Notes under the pieces: generated by a model
Databases searched by the model: none
Seen by the model: only the letters and a program-made list of their open reading frames with translations
Told to the model about the DNA's origin: nothing
Made by a program: the position numbers and the translations under genes
Assembly (NCBI GenBank): GCA_015222065.1
Contig: JADFUQ010000185.1
Coordinates: 1 to 5,721, forward strand
Source: Bacteroidota bacterium
GTDB lineage: Bacteria; Bacteroidota; Bacteroidia; Bacteroidales; VadinHA17
Reading direction: 5' to 3'
DNA: 5,721 nucleotides
Shown here: one piece after another, positions 3,759-5,721 of the stretch
Layout: each line of letters begins with the position of its first letter
Position numbering within the stretch: the stretch's first letter is position 1

Positions 3759-5721
3759 ATGGATAAAAATTCAATAGTCGGAATAATCCTGATAGCAGCA
3801 ATCTTTATTCTGTTTGGTGTGTTCAATACCCAAAAGACCAGGAAAGCTTATGAAGATGAAATTAGAGTGGCTGATTCTTTATTCGATGCCAGGAATTACG
3901 AAGCTGCAAAGTTGGCATATAGAAAGGCACTTACTTACAAAGAAAACGAGGATTATGTATATGAAAGAATATACAGAATTAATTCTATAATAATCCCTGA
4001 TACAGCAAGTACTTATTCTGCCACAACAAATGAAACTAAACCTGAAGAAACTAAAAGGCAGATGGTGGAATCGGTTGAGAAGACAGTTGTCTATTCAGAT
4101 GAGGAGGTGCAAAATATGTATGGAGCTTTTTCATCCAGTGTCTCAGGTGAGAATAGTTTTATTAATCTTGAGAATGACAAAGTAAAAATTGAACTGTCAA
4201 CCTTAGGAGGACGTGTATATTCAGTAGAGATAAAAAATTATCAAACACACGATTCATTACCGTTAATACTTTTTGACAGTGATTCAACCGAATTTGGATT
4301 ACGGTTCTTTACAATTGATAATAAGCCAATTGAGACTAAGATGTTCTATTTTAAACCGGTGAAAGAAAAAACCAGTTTTAATGCGTCAAATACAAAGCAG
4401 TCTGTTCCTCTTCGTTTGGAAGTTAGTGAAGACAGGTATATTGAATTCTTGTATACACTTGAACCAGGGAGTTTTATGGTTGATCTTGATATTACTTTGT
4501 ATGGAATGGATGAGATAATTGCAGGTAATCTGAATAACCTCGATTTAAATTGGGAAATTTTTATGCCACAACAGGAAAAAGGCAGGCAAAATGAAAATAA
4601 TTATAGTTCCCTGAAATACAAATTCTTTGAAGGTGAAGTTACAGGATTTCGAATGAGATCAAGCAAAGATGTTGAAGAGGAAGATATTCCTACAAAAATC
4701 AAATGGGTTGGCTTTAAAGATCAATTTTTTTCGTCTGTTATTATTGCTGATAACTTTTTTACTAATGGTTATATGCGTACAGAACAGCTTGACTCCGAAA
4801 AATACTTTCGGAAAATGCGTACAGAACTTGGTATTCCCTATGAAGGTAAAAATGAGGAAAGAATTAATTTGCGTTTTTATTTCGGTCCTAATCACTTCCA
4901 GACCTTGAAAAAGTATGGACTGGAACTGAAAGAACTGGTTTACCTTGGAAAAAACATTATCCGCTTTATTAACCAGTATGTGATTATTACCCTTTTTAAC
5001 TGGCTGAATAATTTTATTGGGAATTATGGTATTATTATTCTTATTCTTACCATAATTATCAAGATGGGTCTTTTCCCTTTTACCTTCAAATCTTATATGT
5101 CGCAGGCTAAAATGAGGGTGCTTAAACCTCAGGTTGATGAGATTAATGCAAAGTTTCCCAAGAAAGAAGATGCTATGAAAAAGCAGCAGGCTGTGATGGC
5201 TCTCTATAAAAGAGCAGGTGCCAGTCCAATGGGTGGTTGTCTGCCCATGTTGCTTCAGATGCCTGTCCTTTTTGCTATGTTCCGCTTTTTCCCGTCTTCA
5301 ATTGAATTGCGGCAGGAGGGATTCTTATGGGCACATGACCTTTCAACTTACGACTCGATTTTAAACCTTCCCTTTGAAATACCAATGTATGGTGATCATG
5401 TAAGTCTTTTTACCCTGTTGATGACTGTTTCAACTATCATAACAATGAAAATTAACAGTCCCGCTACAGAATCAACACAAATGCCCGGTATGAAAGGAAT
5501 GATGTATATAATGCCTGTTATGTTTATGTTAATATTGAATAAATTTTCTGCCGGATTAACCTATTATTATTTTCTGGCTAACATTATAACTTTCGGGCAG
5601 AATTTGATTACAAAACGATTTATAGATGAAGAAGCAATATTAAAAAAGTTACAAGAGAATAAGAAGAAACCTGCTCAAAAATCAAAATGGCAGAAAAGAC
5701 TTGAAGCTGCAGCTAAATCAA
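3759..5721 (+). CDS. yidC: Membrane protein insertase YidC, 3' end outside window
   Basis: YidC inserts and folds inner-membrane proteins, alone or with SecYEG. The ATG at 3759 is the only reasonable start, as an in-frame TAA lies at 3750-3752. Of the protein, 654 residues are visible with no stop. Order: a membrane anchor (~6-23, after MDKNS); a TPR-like insert (~38-75); a polar linker; the periplasmic beta domain (~132-390, starting FINLENDKVKIELSTLGGR and including KWVGFKDQFFSS); then the conserved insertase core from about 415 (NWLNNFIGNYG). The core shows a membrane segment at ~424-442, the cytoplasmic hairpin containing SQAKMRVLKPQVDEI, GGCLPMLLQMPVLFAMF at 492-508, and further segments at ~548-565, ~581-593 and ~596-620. 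The groove arginine of E. coli (Arg366) is replaced by Lys435. The end is a basic tail (KKLQENKKK and onward), so few codons are probably missing. It is on the same strand as pyrG but 179 bp away, so co-transcription is uncertain. Confidence 0.97.
   Translation, partial: MDKNSIVGIILIAAIFILFGVFNTQKTRKAYEDEIRVADSLFDARNYEAAKLAYRKALTYKENEDYVYERIYRINSIIIPDTASTYSATTNETKPEETKRQMVESVEKTVVYSDEEVQNMYGAFSSSVSGENSFINLENDKVKIELSTLGGRVYSVEIKNYQTHDSLPLILFDSDSTEFGLRFFTIDNKPIETKMFYFKPVKEKTSFNASNTKQSVPLRLEVSEDRYIEFLYTLEPGSFMVDLDITLYGMDEIIAGNLNNLDLNWEIFMPQQEKGRQNENNYSSLKYKFFEGEVTGFRMRSSKDVEEEDIPTKIKWVGFKDQFFSSVIIADNFFTNGYMRTEQLDSEKYFRKMRTELGIPYEGKNEERINLRFYFGPNHFQTLKKYGLELKELVYLGKNIIRFINQYVIITLFNWLNNFIGNYGIIILILTIIIKMGLFPFTFKSYMSQAKMRVLKPQVDEINAKFPKKEDAMKKQQAVMALYKRAGASPMGGCLPMLLQMPVLFAMFRFFPSSIELRQEGFLWAHDLSTYDSILNLPFEIPMYGDHVSLFTLLMTVSTIITMKINSPATESTQMPGMKGMMYIMPVMFMLILNKFSAGLTYYYFLANIITFGQNLITKRFIDEEAILKKLQENKKKPAQKSKWQKRLEAAAKS
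3870..3983 (+). other. TPR-like helical hairpin insert in YidC
   Basis: Residues ~38-75 fit a single tetratricopeptide unit: small/aromatic positions at Ala38, Leu41, Phe42, Tyr47, Ala50, Tyr54, Ala57 and Leu58, with the ADSLFDARNYEAAKLAYRKA core followed by a KEN turn and a second helix ending YERIYRIN. It lies directly after the membrane anchor and before the periplasmic beta domain, so it should be periplasmic. A TPR here is not part of E. coli YidC. Only one clear unit is present, so it may be a lone helical hairpin rather than a full TPR array. Confidence 0.65.
4773..4827. repeat. 13-bp direct repeats flanking a 7-bp-stem hairpin in yidC
   Basis: ATGCGTACAGAAC occurs at 4773-4785 and again at 4815-4827, exact and 42 bp (14 codons) apart, so both copies encode MRTE in frame. 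Between them TCCGAAA (4794-4800) and TTTCGGA (4806-4812) are perfect reverse complements around the 5-nt loop AATAC. The arrangement lies near the end of the periplasmic domain. The bases after the two repeat copies do not match well, so an old tandem duplication is possible but not shown. Confidence 0.55.

Noticed and set aside
4659..4908. Overlapping 78- and 79-codon frames on both strands inside yidC
   Set aside because: Both lie within the intact yidC frame, which has recognisable YidC motifs through this stretch; they are shadows.

Overview
This AT-rich window holds three consecutive plus-strand genes, with no genes on the minus strand. In order they are: the 3' part of a DUF349-repeat protein gene (open at the left edge), a complete CTP synthase gene (pyrG), and most of the membrane insertase gene yidC (open at the right edge). 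The organism is most likely a member of the Bacteroidota, perhaps near Bacteroidales or Marinilabiliales. The reasons are the YidC type (MDKNS N-terminus, a canonical-looking 'YGAF...' linker leading into the periplasmic domain, and lysine in place of the groove arginine), the lack of Shine-Dalgarno sequences before both visible starts, the TTG start of pyrG, and the DUF349-pyrG-yidC order. This placement is inference from protein character, not from a search.

Layout. Positions 1-1874 encode 623 visible residues of a highly charged protein. A 45-bp tandem repeat gives it an acidic/lysine-rich N-terminal segment, and five DUF349 units follow at a near-constant 77-residue spacing. A 46-bp gap leads to pyrG at 1921-3579, which has all expected synthetase and glutaminase catalytic residues. 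From about 3535 to 3701 the sequence changes character. A purine-rich, almost C-free tract made partly of short tandem repeats forms the last codons of pyrG and runs on into the intergenic region, followed by three copies of a 9-bp repeat. An AT-rich leader then precedes yidC at 3759. yidC remains open to 5721 (654 residues visible) and has probably almost reached its end, because the last visible residues form the basic C-terminal tail.

How the genes relate. PyrG makes CTP for RNA, DNA and phospholipid synthesis, and YidC inserts and folds inner-membrane proteins. The DUF349 protein has no function that can be read from sequence. The three need not form a pathway; this looks like a housekeeping neighbourhood. 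DUF349 and pyrG could be co-transcribed, while the 179-bp gap before yidC leaves room for a separate promoter that I could not identify convincingly.

The most unusual points are a TPR-like helical hairpin inserted just after the first membrane segment of YidC, the repeat tract that appears to have supplied the C-terminal tail of PyrG, a perfect 19-bp palindrome inside the DUF349 gene, and a direct-repeat-flanked hairpin inside yidC. I found no RNA genes, CRISPR array, insertion sequence or convincing new multi-gene system.
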